47,768 nt of DNA from Halorubrum tebenquichense DSM 14210 (GTDB lineage Archaea; Halobacteriota; Halobacteria; Halobacteriales; Haloferacaceae), in NCBI RefSeq assembly GCF_000337415.1, contig NZ_AOJD01000053.1, positions 1-47,768 of the forward strand. Direction: 5' to 3'. The notes beneath the pieces were generated by a model that ran no database searches, had not been told where the DNA came from, and was given only the letters and a program-made list of their open reading frames with translations. Position numbers and translations under genes: made by a program. The stretch's first letter is position 1. Each line of letters opens with the position of its first letter. This document shows, piece by piece, positions 26,245 through 35,444 of this stretch.

Positions 26245-28143
26245 TTACTCGTCGTCGTCGTCCACGTCTTCGAAGTCGGCGTCGACGTACTCCTCGTCGT
26301 CGGCGTCGGCACCGCCGGGGCCGCCGGCACCGCCCATACCGCCCATGCCGCCGGGACCGGCACCGCCAGCGCCGCCGGGACCGGCCTGCGCGGCCTGTCC
26401 CTCGTACATCTGCTTGCCGATCTCCTGGAGCTCCTCGGTGAGCGCCTCGGTGGCGGACTCGATCTCGTCGGTGTCGGCGTCCTCGTCTTCGAGGACCGCC
26501 TCGACGTCCTCGATGGCCGCCTCGATGTCGGCGACGAGCTCGTCGTCGTCGAGCTCATCCTCGTTCTCTTCGAGGAGGGTCTCGGCGCGCTGGATCGTCG
26601 TCTCGGCCTCGTTGCGGGCCTCGATCCGCTCGCGGCGGGCCTCGTCCTCCTCGGCGTGCTTCTCCGCTTCCTCCTGCATCTCCTCGATCTCGTCGTCGGA
26701 GAGGCCGACGCCGCCCTCGATGGTGATCGACTCGGCGTTGCCGGAGCCCTGATCTTCGGCCTCGACGTTGACGATGCCGTTCTCGTCGATGTTGAACGAG
26801 ACCTCGATCTGCGGCGTTCCGGCCGGGGCCGGCGGGATGCCGGACAGCTGGAACGCGCCGAGCAGCTCGTTCTCCTCGGCGATCTCGCGTTCGCCCTGGA
26901 AGACGCGGACGTTGACGGAGGTCTGGTTGTCCGCGGCCGTGGTGAACACCTTCGACTCCTCGGTCGGGATGGTGGTGTTCTTCTCGATGAGCCGCTCGAA
27001 GAGCCCGCCCTTCACCTCGATGCCGAGCGAGAGCGGCGTCACGTCCAGCAGGACGATGTCGTCGACGTCGCCGGAGAGCACGCCGCCCTGGACCGCCGCG
27101 CCGAGCGCGACCGCCTCGTCGGGGTTGACGTTCTTCTTCGGCTCCTGTCCGACCAGTTCCTCGACCTTCTCCTGGACCTGCGGCATCCGGGTGGAGCCGC
27201 CGACGAGGATGACCTCGTCGATGTCCGACTTCGAGTAGCCGGCGTCCGAGAGCGCCTGCTCGGTCGGCTCGACGGTGCGGTCGATGAGGTCCTTGGTGAG
27301 GTTCTCGAACGTCGCGCGGGTGACGGACTGTTCGAGGTGGACCGGGCCGCTGTCGGTCGCGGTGATGAACGGGAGGTTGACCGTCGTCTCCTTCTTGTTC
27401 GACAGCTCGATCTTCGCCTCCTCGGCGGCGTCCTTCAGGCGCTGGAGCGCCTGCCGGTCGTCGCGGAGGTCGATGCCGTGGTCGTTCTGGAACTCGTCCG
27501 CGAGGTGGTCGATGAGGGCCTCGTCCCAGTCGTCGCCGCCGAGGTCGTTGTCCCCGTTCGTGGCGACGACCTCGTAGACGCCGCCGCCGAGATCGAGGAC
27601 CGACACGTCGAACGTGCCTCCCCCGAGGTCGTACACGAGGACCGTCTGGTCGGACTCGTCGTCGAGGCCGTACGCCATGGAGGCGGCGGTCGGCTCGTTG
27701 ACGATGCGCTCGACCTCGAAGCCGGCGATCTCGCCGGCGTCCTTGGTCGCCTGCCGCTGCTTGTCGTTGAAGTAGGCGGGGACCGTGATGACCGCCTTCT
27801 CCACGTCGTCGCCGAGGTACTCCTCGGCGTCGCGTTTGATCTTCTGGAGGATCATCGCCGAGACCTGCTCCGGCGTGTACTCGTCGTCGCCGATCTCGAC
27901 GGTGTAGCCGTCCTCGCCCATGTGCCGCTTGATCGACTGGATCGTTCGGTCGGGGTTCTGGACGGCCTGGTTCTTCGCCGGCTTGCCGACGAGGCGCTCG
28001 TCGTCGTCGGCGAACGCGACGACCGAGGGCGTCGTCCGGTCGCCCTCGGCGTTCGCGATGATCTCCGGCTCGTCGCCTTCCATCACCGCGAACGCGGAGT
28101 TGGTGGTACCGAGGTCGATACCGAGAATTTTGTTGCTCGCCAT
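26245..28143 (-). CDS. dnaK: Chaperone DnaK (Hsp70)
   Basis: A 632-residue Hsp70. The N-terminal ATPase domain begins [19 protein letters not shown] and contains [16 protein letters not shown] and [14 protein letters not shown]; the substrate-binding domain and lid follow, ending in a Gly/Met-rich segment and an acidic tail. It folds and protects proteins with DnaJ and GrpE. The start is the ATG at 28143 (MASNKIL); an ATG three codons upstream is less like haloarchaeal relatives. Two possible promoters and two hairpins lie upstream, fitting the stress control expected of this gene. Confidence 0.97.
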   Translation of the reverse strand: MASNKILGIDLGTTNSAFAVMEGDEPEIIANAEGDRTTPSVVAFADDDERLVGKPAKNQAVQNPDRTIQSIKRHMGEDGYTVEIGDDEYTPEQVSAMILQKIKRDAEEYLGDDVEKAVITVPAYFNDKQRQATKDAGEIAGFEVERIVNEPTAASMAYGLDDESDQTVLVYDLGGGTFDVSVLDLGGGVYEVVATNGDNDLGGDDWDEALIDHLADEFQNDHGIDLRDDRQALQRLKDAAEEAKIELSNKKETTVNLPFITATDSGPVHLEQSVTRATFENLTKDLIDRTVEPTEQALSDAGYSKSDIDEVILVGGSTRMPQVQEKVEELVGQEPKKNVNPDEAVALGAAVQGGVLSGDVDDIVLLDVTPLSLGIEVKGGLFERLIEKNTTIPTEESKVFTTAADNQTSVNVRVFQGEREIAEENELLGAFQLSGIPPAPAGTPQIEVSFNIDENGIVNVEAEDQGSGNAESITIEGGVGLSDDEIEEMQEEAEKHAEEDEARRERIEARNEAETTIQRAETLLEENEDELDDDELVADIEAAIEDVEAVLEDEDADTDEIESATEALTEELQEIGKQMYEGQAAQAGPGGAGGAGPGGMGGMGGAGGPGGADADDEEYVDADFEDVDDDDE

Positions 28144-28170
28144 CTTGGTCACAGATAGCGGCTTGTTTCG

Positions 28171-28178
28171 GTTAAAGG
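28171..28178 (-). promoter_or_regulatory. Proximal TATA-like element of dnaK
   Basis: The minus strand reads ctttaacc about 30-32 nt before the dnaK ATG, suitable for a nearly leaderless transcript. Confidence 0.4.
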
Positions 28179-28209
28179 TTACTAGACGCCGCCATTTCCG
28201 CGGAAGAAA

Positions 28210-28234
28210 GAAACCGCTGCCGTCGTGCGGTTTC
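28210..28234 (-). terminator. Hairpin between tpiA and dnaK (8-9 bp stem), possible terminator
   Basis: GAAACCGC (28210-28217) and GCGGTTTC (28227-28234) are perfect inverted repeats with a nine-base loop; one further A-T pair extends the stem. On the minus strand it is followed by tttctttctt, so it could end the tpiA transcript, whose stop is about 110 nt upstream. It would equally lie in the leader of a transcript from the distal dnaK promoter. Confidence 0.5.
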
Positions 28235-28241
28235 TCGATCG

Positions 28242-28272
28242 TGTGAGTCGCTCACATCGATGTCTTTATACA
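28242..28272 (-). promoter_or_regulatory. Distal dnaK promoter candidate with palindrome
   Basis: The minus strand has tgtataaagaca (28262-28272), a good TATA-like element. Just downstream is the perfect palindrome TGTGAG-TCG-CTCACA (28242-28256), near the predicted start site. A transcript from here would have a leader of about 100 nt into dnaK. The palindrome is a plausible repressor site. Confidence 0.45.
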
Positions 28273-28345
28273 GATCCGCAAACGCAGCGGCGTCCCGGCT
28301 CCGCTCGTGACCGCGGACCGGCCGCGGTTCGACCGGGTCCGCCCC

Positions 28346-28990
28346 TCAGATCCCGCTGACGAGGTCTTCGAGGACGGACTCGGGGTCGTCGGCCTTCGCG
28401 ACGCCGGAGGCGAGCAGGACGCCGGCGGCACCGAGGTCGCCGGCGGTGGAGACGTCCTCGCCGGTCGAGACGCCGGCCCCGCAGAACACGTCGACCGCGG
28501 GGTCGACGGCCTCGGCGGCCGCGACCGCGTCCTCGACGATCCCGGGGTCGGCGGTGGCGACGGAGACGTCGCCGCCGATCAGCTCGGGGGGTTCGACGGC
28601 GACCGCGTCGGGACCGAGCGCGGCGGCCGCACCGACCTGCGCCGGGTTGTTCGCGCAGACGATCGTCTCCAGGTCGGCGCGCCCGGCCGCGCGGACGGAG
28701 CCGTCCACGTCCGCGAGCTTCAGGCGGTTCTCGGAGTGGTTGATCAGCGTCCCCGCCGCGCCGTTGTCGGCGACGGCCTCCGCGAGCGTCGACCCGGTGT
28801 GCGAGCCGTGCGCGTTCGGCGAGACGTGCTGCGCCCACGTCTCGACGCCGGTGTCGGCGACGCGAGCGATGTCGGCCGCCTGCGGCGAGACCGCGATCCG
28901 CGCGCCGGACGCCTCGGCCACGTCGCGGGCCGCGGTCGCGACTTCGATCGGATCGCACGGGTACGCCTTGAGGTTCACCAGAATGAACAT
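28346..28990 (-). CDS. tpiA: Triosephosphate isomerase
   Basis: A 214-residue archaeal-type TIM that interconverts glyceraldehyde 3-phosphate and dihydroxyacetone phosphate. The active-site residues are visible: Asn and Lys in VNLKAYP, His in INHSENR, Glu in VEPPELIGG, and phosphate-binding loops [10 protein letters not shown] and LLASGVAKA. The short length is normal for Archaea. The start is the ATG at 28990 ([10 protein letters not shown]); an in-frame ATG 12 codons earlier would add an atypical basic leader. It diverges from the DICT-domain gene. Confidence 0.95.
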   Translation of the reverse strand: MFILVNLKAYPCDPIEVATAARDVAEASGARIAVSPQAADIARVADTGVETWAQHVSPNAHGSHTGSTLAEAVADNGAAGTLINHSENRLKLADVDGSVRAAGRADLETIVCANNPAQVGAAAALGPDAVAVEPPELIGGDVSVATADPGIVEDAVAAAEAVDPAVDVFCGAGVSTGEDVSTAGDLGAAGVLLASGVAKADDPESVLEDLVSGI

Positions 28991-29102
28991 ACGCTCATTC
29001 GGGGGGCGCGGCGCAAATAGCTTCATGCTTCGCGGCGCTCCCCCGATGGACCGTCAGGGACCCCGAAACCGGGGGCGGTCTCAGTCCGGAGAGCAGAAAC
29101 GA

Positions 29103-29110
29103 CCTTATAC
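29103..29110 (+). promoter_or_regulatory. TATA box of the DICT-domain gene
   Basis: The plus strand reads ccttatac about 28-30 nt before the ATG at 29136, consistent with a leaderless transcript and supporting that start over longer in-frame extensions. Confidence 0.5.
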
Positions 29111-29135
29111 CCCGCTGTTGTGGGTCCGACAAGAG

Positions 29136-29915
29136 ATGTCCCTCATCGAGCTCATCGCGGGCGTGGAGGCTCACGAGGCCACGCTAACCGTGTACAACGC
29201 GGATCCGGCGGTTACAGACGAGCTTCGGGAGTACTTCGCCGACCGCAACGTCCGGATCGTCGACGACCAGACGGCCTCCGGCCCGGAGGAGTTCGCCGTG
29301 CTGGCGCGGGACGGCGAGTTCGTCACGGCGGTGACCGTCGACGACCTGTTGCCGCGGCCGAGCGGGGACGAAGACGGGGAGCCCGCGACCGGAACCGGCG
29401 ACCGGGACGACGGGGACGGGACGGCCGGGCGCGTCGGGGAGCCGGTGTTGGACCACCTCGACGAGACGATGTTCACCTCCTACTCCCGCGAGGACATGGT
29501 CGCCGCGTCCCGCGAGATCGAGGACCGCGCCTGGCGGGTCGGCGACGGGGAGCTCCACGCCGGGTTCCAGACGCTCGACGTGCTCACCAGGGAGGCCGAC
29601 ACCTACGCCCTGCTCGGCGAGAAGGAGCGGCTCGACGTCCACGCGTACGCCGCGGACGAGGGCGACGCGCCCGACGTGGACCACTACACCGTCCACGTCG
29701 GCGAGACCGCCGAGATCCGGGAGACGTGGTTCGTCGCGTACGACGGCGGGGGGTACGACGACGCGAAGTGCGCGCTGCTCGCCGAGGAACGCGCGCCGGG
29801 CGAGTTCTTCGGGTTCTGGAGCTACGACCCCGAGACGGTCGACTACATCATCGACTACCTGACCGAGCGCTACGGCGGATCGGAGCAGACCGACGACGGC
29901 GGAGCGACGGTGTGA
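29136..29915 (+). CDS. DICT-domain sensory protein
   Basis: A 259-residue soluble protein. It begins SLIELIAGVEAHEATLTVYN and continues with alternating strands and helices, an acidic Gly/Asp linker (about 72-100), and a second part with TMFTSYSREDMVAASREIEDRAWRVGDGELHAGFQTL and ETWFVAYDGGGYDDAKCALLAEE. This matches the DICT sensory domain found beside two-component and cyclic-nucleotide signalling domains. No output domain is fused here, as is common in haloarchaea, so the partner is unknown. The last bases overlap the presumed GTG start of the broken dsbB. Confidence 0.8.
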   Translation: MSLIELIAGVEAHEATLTVYNADPAVTDELREYFADRNVRIVDDQTASGPEEFAVLARDGEFVTAVTVDDLLPRPSGDEDGEPATGTGDRDDGDGTAGRVGEPVLDHLDETMFTSYSREDMVAASREIEDRAWRVGDGELHAGFQTLDVLTREADTYALLGEKERLDVHAYAADEGDAPDVDHYTVHVGETAEIRETWFVAYDGGGYDDAKCALLAEERAPGEFFGFWSYDPETVDYIIDYLTERYGGSEQTDDGGATV

Positions 29916-30327
29916 AAGGCGGGCGCTCGGCGGCGACCGCGTGGTAGTCGGCCGCGACGGCCGTCGCGACGGTCGCGCCCGCGGGGAGCCTCCGGTTCTG
30001 GTTCAGCCTCGGATTCGGGCTCACCCCTGCGACCTCTGCTGGTACCAGCGGATCGCCATGTACCCGCTCGTCGTCGTCCTCGGCGTCGCCGCCGTCGAGG
30101 AGCGGCCGGCGGTCGCGCGGACCGCGCTGCCGATCGTCGCGGTCGGGCTGAGCGTCGCCGCGTGCCACTCGTACATCCAGACGACGCTGGCGGAGTGTAC
30201 GGTCCGGGGTCCCTGCGCGATCGTGCTGTGGCGGGGCCCGCTGGTCGGCCCCTCAGTCCCGAACCTCTCGCTCGTCGCGTTCGGACTGCTCGCGGTCCTG
30301 CCCGTCGGGATGCGTCGACGCGTCTGA
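29912..30327 (+). pseudogene. Decayed DsbB-family disulfide-bond oxidoreductase
   Basis: The intact part (from PCDLCWYQRIAMYPLVVVLG) has the family's first cysteine pair Cys-x-x-Cys, hydrophobic helices and a second pair in ECTVRGPC, as expected of DsbB, which re-oxidises DsbA-like proteins using quinone. The N-terminal helix (SLRFWFSLGFGL) is in another frame: a one-base deletion in the C run at about 30024-30028 separates it from PCDLC. In that upstream frame there is no ATG; the only plausible start is the GTG at 29912, and a TAG stop follows at 29945-29947. Two separate lesions indicate a pseudogene; a sequencing error could explain only the frameshift. The open frame from 29941 reads the N-terminus out of frame. 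Confidence 0.72.
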
Positions 30328-30375
30328 CGGGTGGGAAAGGGCGGAAAAGCGTGGAAGTTCGGCGGGCGCGGGCGG

Positions 30376-30903
30376 TCAGTCTTTCCGCTTGACGACGTCG
30401 CCGAGAGTCATCGTCCCGGGGTCGTCAGTCTCCCAGTCGGCGTCGTCGGCCGACTGGCCCTCGACGAGCGAGACGTCGAGCGCGCGTTCGAGCTTGCGCT
30501 GGACCTCGTCGGTCGGGAGCGTGTCGCCGCGTTCGAGCTTGCGGATGAGGCTCGCCTTCTCGTTGAGCTGGTCGGCCAGCTCCTCCTGGCTCAGCCCGCG
30601 CGACTCGCGCGCCTCGCGGATCACCTCGTCGTAGTCGGTGGCGATCTCGTCCATGTCGTCGAACATGTCGCGGGGGCGCGTCGAGCCGCCCGAGGAGCCG
30701 GAGGAGCCGGACGAGCCGGACGACGAGGACGACTTCCCGGTGCTGGAGCTGGTGGAGTACTTGCCGCCGCCGGAGCTCGTCGACTCGTCGCGGACCTCGG
30801 TCCCGAAGTCCGTACACGAGCTACAAAGCTCCAGTTCGGCACCTTCGACCTTCGTCGTCGTCAGCGAGGCCTCCTCGGTGCCGCACATCTCACACTGGGG
30901 CAT
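30376..30903 (-). CDS. MBF1-like (multiprotein bridging factor) HTH regulator
   Basis: A 175-residue archaeal MBF1 relative. It has an N-terminal zinc ribbon (CEMCG, then CSSC near residues 27-30), a Ser/Gly-rich linker (about 42-75), and a C-terminal cro-type helix-turn-helix (ARESRGLSQEELADQLNEKASLIRKLERGDTLP). Archaeal MBF1 proteins associate with ribosomes or the basal transcription machinery. The long serine-rich linker is unusual in length but the domains are standard. It diverges from aroA. Confidence 0.88.
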   Translation of the reverse strand: MPQCEMCGTEEASLTTTKVEGAELELCSSCTDFGTEVRDESTSSGGGKYSTSSSTGKSSSSSGSSGSSGSSGGSTRPRDMFDDMDEIATDYDEVIREARESRGLSQEELADQLNEKASLIRKLERGDTLPTDEVQRKLERALDVSLVEGQSADDADWETDDPGTMTLGDVVKRKD

Positions 30904-31059
30904 ACGCGACGCTAACGCTCCCGGTGGTATAAAGGGTGTGCCGCGACGCCGCGTCGACCCCTCGCCCTCAACGCCGTGTCAACACTCGCCCTCGACGCCG
31001 GGAGGTCGCAATCGTGCCGCGGTCGGTACCGACTTGTCGCCGCGGCCGGCAGGGGACGT

Positions 31060-32463
31060 ATGGACGTTCACGTCACGCGCTCGGAGCTCCGAGGGACCGC
31101 CCGCGCGCCGCCGTCGAAGAGCTACACCCACCGCGCGCTGCTCGCGGCCGGCTACAGCGGGGGCGCGACCGTCGAGTCGCCCCTGATCTCGGCAGACACG
31201 CGAGCCACGGCGCGCGCCGTGAACGCGTTCGGCGGGTCCGTCGCGCCCGCGGGGGCGGCGGGGAGCGAGTCGACGACCGAAGGCGACTCCGACGGCGACC
31301 TCGGCGACGCCGACGCGCTCGCGGTCGACGGGTTCGCCGGCCGCCCCGGCGTCCCCGACGACGTGATCGACTGCGCGAACTCGGGGACGACGATGCGGCT
31401 CGTCACCGCCGCGGCCGCGCTCGCGGACGGGGTCACCGTCCTCACCGGCGACGGGTCGCTGCGCTCGCGCCCGCAGGGACCGCTCCTCGACGCGCTCGGG
31501 GACCTCGGCGCGCGCGCGGAGTCGACGCGGGCGAACGGGCGGGCCCCGCTGGTCGTCGGCGGGCCGCTCGCGGGCGGCGAGGTGGCGATCCCGGGCGACG
31601 TGTCCTCGCAGTACGTCACGGCGCTCCTGATGGCCGGAGCGGTCACCGACGAGGGGATCGAGGTCGACCTCACGACCGCGCTGAAGTCGGCCCCGTACGT
31701 CGACATCACGCTCGAACTGCTCGCGGACTTCGGCGTCGAGGCGACCCCCGTCGACGAGGCCGGCGACCCCCTCGACGGGGCGGCGGGTGCCGCCGGGTTC
31801 TCGGTCCCGGGCGGGCAGACGTACGAGCCGGCGGGCGGCAGCTACGCGGTCCCCGGCGACTTCTCGTCCATCTCGTACCTGCTCGGGGCGGGGGCGGTCG
31901 CGGCCGAACCGGGCGAGACGGTCCGGATCGAGGGGGCGCGGCCGAGCGCGCAGGGCGACGCGGCGATCGTCGAGATCGTCGAGGAGATGGGCGCGGCGGT
32001 CGACTGGGACCGCGAGGCCGGCGAGATCGCGGTCGAGCGCGCCGCCCTCTCGGGCGTCACGGTCGACGTGGGCGACACGCCGGACCTCCTCCCGACGATC
32101 GCCGCGCTCGGCGCGGTCGCGGACGGCGAGACCCGCATCGAGAACTGCGAACACGTCCGCTACAAGGAGACCGACCGCGTGTCTGCGATGGCCGAGGAGC
32201 TAGAGAGACTCGGCGCGGAGACGACCGAGGAGGAGGACGTGCTCACGGTCCACGGCTCCGAGAGCGACCTCCGCGGGGCGACCGTCGACGGCCGGGCCGA
32301 CCACCGGATCGTGATGGCGCTCGCGGTCGCCGCGCTCGCCGCCGAGGGGACCACGACGATCCGCGGTGCCGAGCACGTCGACGTCTCGTTCCCCGGCTTC
32401 TTCGAGACCGTGGCCGATCTCGGGATGGCCGTCGAACACGAGAACGCGCAGGGAAGACAATAG
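31060..32463 (+). CDS. aroA: 3-phosphoshikimate 1-carboxyvinyltransferase (EPSP synthase)
   Basis: A 467-residue enzyme of aromatic amino-acid synthesis that joins shikimate 3-phosphate and phosphoenolpyruvate. Motifs seen: PPSKSYTHR (shikimate phosphate binding), [20 protein letters not shown], the [13 protein letters not shown] stretch, RYKETDR and [13 protein letters not shown]. Length is slightly above the usual 430 because of a Gly/Ser/Asp-rich insert near residues 58-85. The start is the ATG at 31060; the upstream frame lacks homology. The codon-rich acidic composition is like its neighbours. Confidence 0.95.
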   Translation: MDVHVTRSELRGTARAPPSKSYTHRALLAAGYSGGATVESPLISADTRATARAVNAFGGSVAPAGAAGSESTTEGDSDGDLGDADALAVDGFAGRPGVPDDVIDCANSGTTMRLVTAAAALADGVTVLTGDGSLRSRPQGPLLDALGDLGARAESTRANGRAPLVVGGPLAGGEVAIPGDVSSQYVTALLMAGAVTDEGIEVDLTTALKSAPYVDITLELLADFGVEATPVDEAGDPLDGAAGAAGFSVPGGQTYEPAGGSYAVPGDFSSISYLLGAGAVAAEPGETVRIEGARPSAQGDAAIVEIVEEMGAAVDWDREAGEIAVERAALSGVTVDVGDTPDLLPTIAALGAVADGETRIENCEHVRYKETDRVSAMAEELERLGAETTEEEDVLTVHGSESDLRGATVDGRADHRIVMALAVAALAAEGTTTIRGAEHVDVSFPGFFETVADLGMAVEHENAQGRQ

Positions 32464-32511
32464 TTATAGACGTTCGCAACTCACACAATACTAGATGGTG
32501 GCAGATAGCAA

Positions 32512-32769
32512 ATGAGCGGCGAATCGTCGCCGAACGAGTCGGGTGACGGGCCGAACCCGGCGATCGTCGTGGGCGTCGTGTTCTCGGCTATCGTGGCGCT
32601 CACCGTGATCGCGTACACGGTGACGGTGAGCGCGGTCAACCTGTTGACCGTCGACCTGCTCGCGTATCCGATCGCCGGGGTCGCGCCGTTCGTCGTGATC
32701 ACTGGCGCGATCCTCACGATCCCCATAATGATTCCGACGGCCCTGATCTCGATGAAGCGGCTCGGCTGA
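32512..32769 (+). CDS. Small two-helix membrane protein
   Basis: An 85-residue protein with a charged N-terminus (MSGESSPNESGDGPNP), then two hydrophobic segments (about 17-43 and 50-77) and a short basic end. No motif identifies a function. It lies 48 bp after aroA; a TATA-like agttatag overlaps the aroA stop about 45 nt upstream, so it may have its own promoter. Confidence 0.7.
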   Translation: MSGESSPNESGDGPNPAIVVGVVFSAIVALTVIAYTVTVSAVNLLTVDLLAYPIAGVAPFVVITGAILTIPIMIPTALISMKRLG

Positions 32770-32866
32770 CCGCGACCGCGGCGCGGCCCGGTCCTCGTTC
32801 GAGGCGTGACGGTCCCCCCGGTTCCGGACCGACGGGTACAGGTGCCCGCCGGAACGACACGGGGAC

Positions 32867-34018
32867 ATGGACGATATCGACGTCGAGCCCGTCGACCGGG
32901 TCGACGAGGGCGGCGACGCCGCCGTCGAACCCGCGGCGACGGACGAGGCACTGACCGTCGACGACGACCTCGCCGACCTCCCCGCGGGCGTCGACGCGCC
33001 AGACTACGTGCTGTACGGCGGGAAGGGCGGCGTCGGCAAGACGACGATGGCGGCGGCGACGGGGCTGGCCTCGGCCGCCGGCGGCGTCCGCACGCTCGTC
33101 GTCTCCACCGACCCCGCGCACTCGCTGTCCGACACCTACGAGACCGACATCCCCGCCGAGCCGGCGCAGATCCGCGAGGACGTGCCGCTGTACGCCGCCG
33201 AGATCGACCCCGACGCCGCGGTCGAGGAGGGGATGTTCGGCTCCGACGCGGACCCGCTCGGCGGGCTGGGCGAGATGGGCGACGCGATGGGCGGGATGGG
33301 CGGCGAGGGGGCCGCGGACGAGCCCGGCGAGGGGCTCGGCGGGCTCCTCGGCGGGACGATGCCCGGCGCGGACGAGGCCGCGGCGATGCGACAGCTGCTG
33401 GAGTACCTCGACGACCCGCGGTTCGACCGCGTCGTCGTCGACACCGCGCCGACCGGCCACACCCTCCGGCTGCTCCAGCTGCCGGAGATCATGGACTCGA
33501 TGCTCGGCCGCGTGATGAAGCTCCGCCAGCGCTTCTCCGGGATGATGGACGGGATCAAGGGGATGTTCGGCGGGGGCGACGACGAGCCGGACCCCTCGGC
33601 GGACCTGGAGGAGCTCCGCGAGCGCATCGAGCGTCTCCGGGCCGTCCTCCGCGACCCGGCGAAGACCGACTTCCGCGTCGTCATGATCCCCGAGGAGATG
33701 AGCGTCGTCGAGTCCGAGCGGCTCGTCGCCCGCCTCGACGAGTTCGGTATCCCGGTGAACACGCTCGTCGTCAACCGCGTGATGGAGGGCGTCGACGACG
33801 TGACCGGCGGGGGCGGAACCGGTATCGACCCCGACTGGGTCGTCGAGCCGAACCCCGACAGCTGCGAGTTCTGCGCGCGTCGGTGGGACGTCCAGCAGAA
33901 CGCGCTCCGGGAGGCGACCGACCTGTTCCGCGGCCGGGAGGTGAAGCGGGTCCCCCTGCTCGCGAACGAGGTCCGCGGCGAGGCCGCGCTGCGTGTCGTC
34001 GCCGCCTGCCTGAACTGA
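32867..34018 (+). CDS. ArsA/Get3-family ATPase
   Basis: A 383-residue P-loop ATPase. After an acidic 45-residue extension comes the deviant Walker A GGKGGVGKTT (51-60), then STDPAHSLSD (switch I region) and DTAPTGHTLRLLQLPEIM (switch II). The CEFC pair, which binds zinc in Get3 dimers, lies near the C-terminus (NPDSCEFCARRW). A Gly/Met-rich, flexible insert (about 123-165) and a second Met-rich helix (MKLRQRFSGMMDGIKGMFGGG) sit where Get3 builds its hydrophobic client groove. A role in tail-anchored membrane-protein targeting is therefore more likely than arsenite export; no ars genes are near. Confidence 0.88.
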   Translation: MDDIDVEPVDRVDEGGDAAVEPAATDEALTVDDDLADLPAGVDAPDYVLYGGKGGVGKTTMAAATGLASAAGGVRTLVVSTDPAHSLSDTYETDIPAEPAQIREDVPLYAAEIDPDAAVEEGMFGSDADPLGGLGEMGDAMGGMGGEGAADEPGEGLGGLLGGTMPGADEAAAMRQLLEYLDDPRFDRVVVDTAPTGHTLRLLQLPEIMDSMLGRVMKLRQRFSGMMDGIKGMFGGGDDEPDPSADLEELRERIERLRAVLRDPAKTDFRVVMIPEEMSVVESERLVARLDEFGIPVNTLVVNRVMEGVDDVTGGGGTGIDPDWVVEPNPDSCEFCARRWDVQQNALREATDLFRGREVKRVPLLANEVRGEAALRVVAACLN

Positions 34019-34038
34019 GCGGCGTCCGACGACCCGGG

Positions 34039-34701
34039 CTACTTCCCCGAGTTGGCGTCGGAGAACAGCCCCGCCCGGACATCGTCCGCGACGCCCGCGA
34101 GGTGCGCCTGTCCGAACACCGCGACGAGCAGCGCGCCCACCGAGTTGTACGTGAGGTCGGCCACGGTGTCGTCGAGCCCGTGTTGCGCGAGTGGCATGTC
34201 GATCCCGGTCTCGTCGGCGACGATGTCGAGTCCGAACTCGAACAGCTCCCAGAAGACGCCGAACCCGAGCACCACCACGAAGATGAAGGCGAACGCGAAC
34301 CGGGCGGGGATCCGGATCTCGTCGCTGTGGAGGTCGACGGCGCGGATCGCGGTGTATCCAGCGCCGGCGACGAGCGACGCCGACAGCGCGTGCGTGAGGT
34401 GGTCCCACCAGCCGATCTGCGCGTAGAACCCCGCCGACCCGAGGGTGTGGAGGAACACCGCTGCCGTGATCCACACGCCGAGCCACGGGTCCAGCGGGAT
34501 GTCGTAGTTCCGTTCGAGGATCGCCGGGATGAACGTGACGAGGAGTCCGATCGTCCCGTTCGTTACCGCCTTCGTCCCGCCGCCCGGCAACCCCAGGCTC
34601 CCGCCGACGAGCCCGTAGACGACGATTCCGACGAGGAGCACCTGCATCCCCCGTGTGATCCGTCGCTGCGTCCGCATCGAGGGGCGAGGGAGGATCCTCA
34701 T
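34039..34701 (-). CDS. Multi-spanning membrane protein (DUF2238/YjdF-like)
   Basis: A 220-residue protein with about six hydrophobic helices. Motifs WWDHLTHALSASL, FWELFEFGLD and LDDTVADLTYNSVGALL match the pattern I know from YjdF (DUF2238) proteins, with conserved His, Glu and Asp within helices that suggest a buried metal or proton site. Function unknown. Its ATG overlaps the stop of the preceding membrane-protein gene by four bases. Confidence 0.75.
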   Translation of the reverse strand: MRILPRPSMRTQRRITRGMQVLLVGIVVYGLVGGSLGLPGGGTKAVTNGTIGLLVTFIPAILERNYDIPLDPWLGVWITAAVFLHTLGSAGFYAQIGWWDHLTHALSASLVAGAGYTAIRAVDLHSDEIRIPARFAFAFIFVVVLGFGVFWELFEFGLDIVADETGIDMPLAQHGLDDTVADLTYNSVGALLVAVFGQAHLAGVADDVRAGLFSDANSGK

Positions 34702-35333
34702 CGGCGCACCACCCGCCGGATGGCGCGTCCCAGACGCCGCCCTCGGCGTCTGAAGTACGCGTCGAAGAGGATCCCGGCGGCGAGTCCGGCCAGCGTCACG
34801 TAGATCCACTCCATCATCAGCGCGTCGTTCGTCGTCAGGTAGTTCGTTCCGAGCAGCCGATCGGCGTTCCATCGCAGGATCGTCCACGCGCCCGCCGTCG
34901 CCAGCGTCGTTAGCGTGACGAGCGCGACGGCGAACCAGTGGGTCACTTGGAGCGACGTGAACATGTGGAACTCGACGATGAGGACGAGCGCCAGGGCGGC
35001 GAGCGCGAGGTACGTCGCGAAGACGCCGAGTTCGCCGCCGAACAGCGCTCGCACGAGCGCCGGCAGCAGCGCGAGCCCGAGCAGTTCGGCCGGGAGCAAC
35101 ACCTTCCAGTCCCGCGCCGAGACGGCGGGGGCCGCGACGACCGCGACGAGGCCGACGACGAACACGAGCGACAGCAGGTCGGCGTCGAGGAGGCTCTCGA
35201 CGAACACCCCGGCGAGCACCGCGACCATCGCCCACACGACGATCGCGTTGGTGCGGCCGTTTCGGAGGAGCCGAACTAACCGGTCCTCGACGGTCTCGTC
35301 GCCCGCCCCTCCGTCGCGTTGCGTTCCGTCCAT
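34698..35333 (-). CDS. Multi-spanning membrane protein of unknown function
   Basis: A 211-residue protein with an acidic N-terminus (about 25 residues), then around six hydrophobic helices and a basic C-terminal tail (FRRRGRRLGRAIRRVVRR), consistent with a cytoplasmic end. I do not recognise a family. The start is the ATG at 35333. It is co-directional with, and overlaps by four bases, the DUF2238-like gene, suggesting a functional pair in the same membrane complex. Confidence 0.75.
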   Translation of the reverse strand: MDGTQRDGGAGDETVEDRLVRLLRNGRTNAIVVWAMVAVLAGVFVESLLDADLLSLVFVVGLVAVVAAPAVSARDWKVLLPAELLGLALLPALVRALFGGELGVFATYLALAALALVLIVEFHMFTSLQVTHWFAVALVTLTTLATAGAWTILRWNADRLLGTNYLTTNDALMMEWIYVTLAGLAAGILFDAYFRRRGRRLGRAIRRVVRR

Positions 35334-35444
35334 ACGGGGCCTCAACGCCGAGGGCACTAATAGGGGTTGCTCCGTCCGACGGACGGCCCGAGACCGGACG
35401 GGCCGAACGGACGCCCTTTTACCCGCTACGCCCGTCCGATCGGT

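Noticed and set aside
29945-29947. TAG read as pyrrolysine in dsbB
   Set aside because: Haloarchaea of this type are not known to use pyrrolysine, and a frameshift follows as well.
29941-30327. Intact dsbB beginning at the GTG at 29941
   Set aside because: The first 28 residues of that frame are basic and lack the first membrane helix; the helix is present in another frame, which shows a frameshift.
32714-34486. 590-residue minus-strand open frame
   Set aside because: Antisense to the ArsA/Get3 gene, whose P-loop and CxxC are unambiguous.
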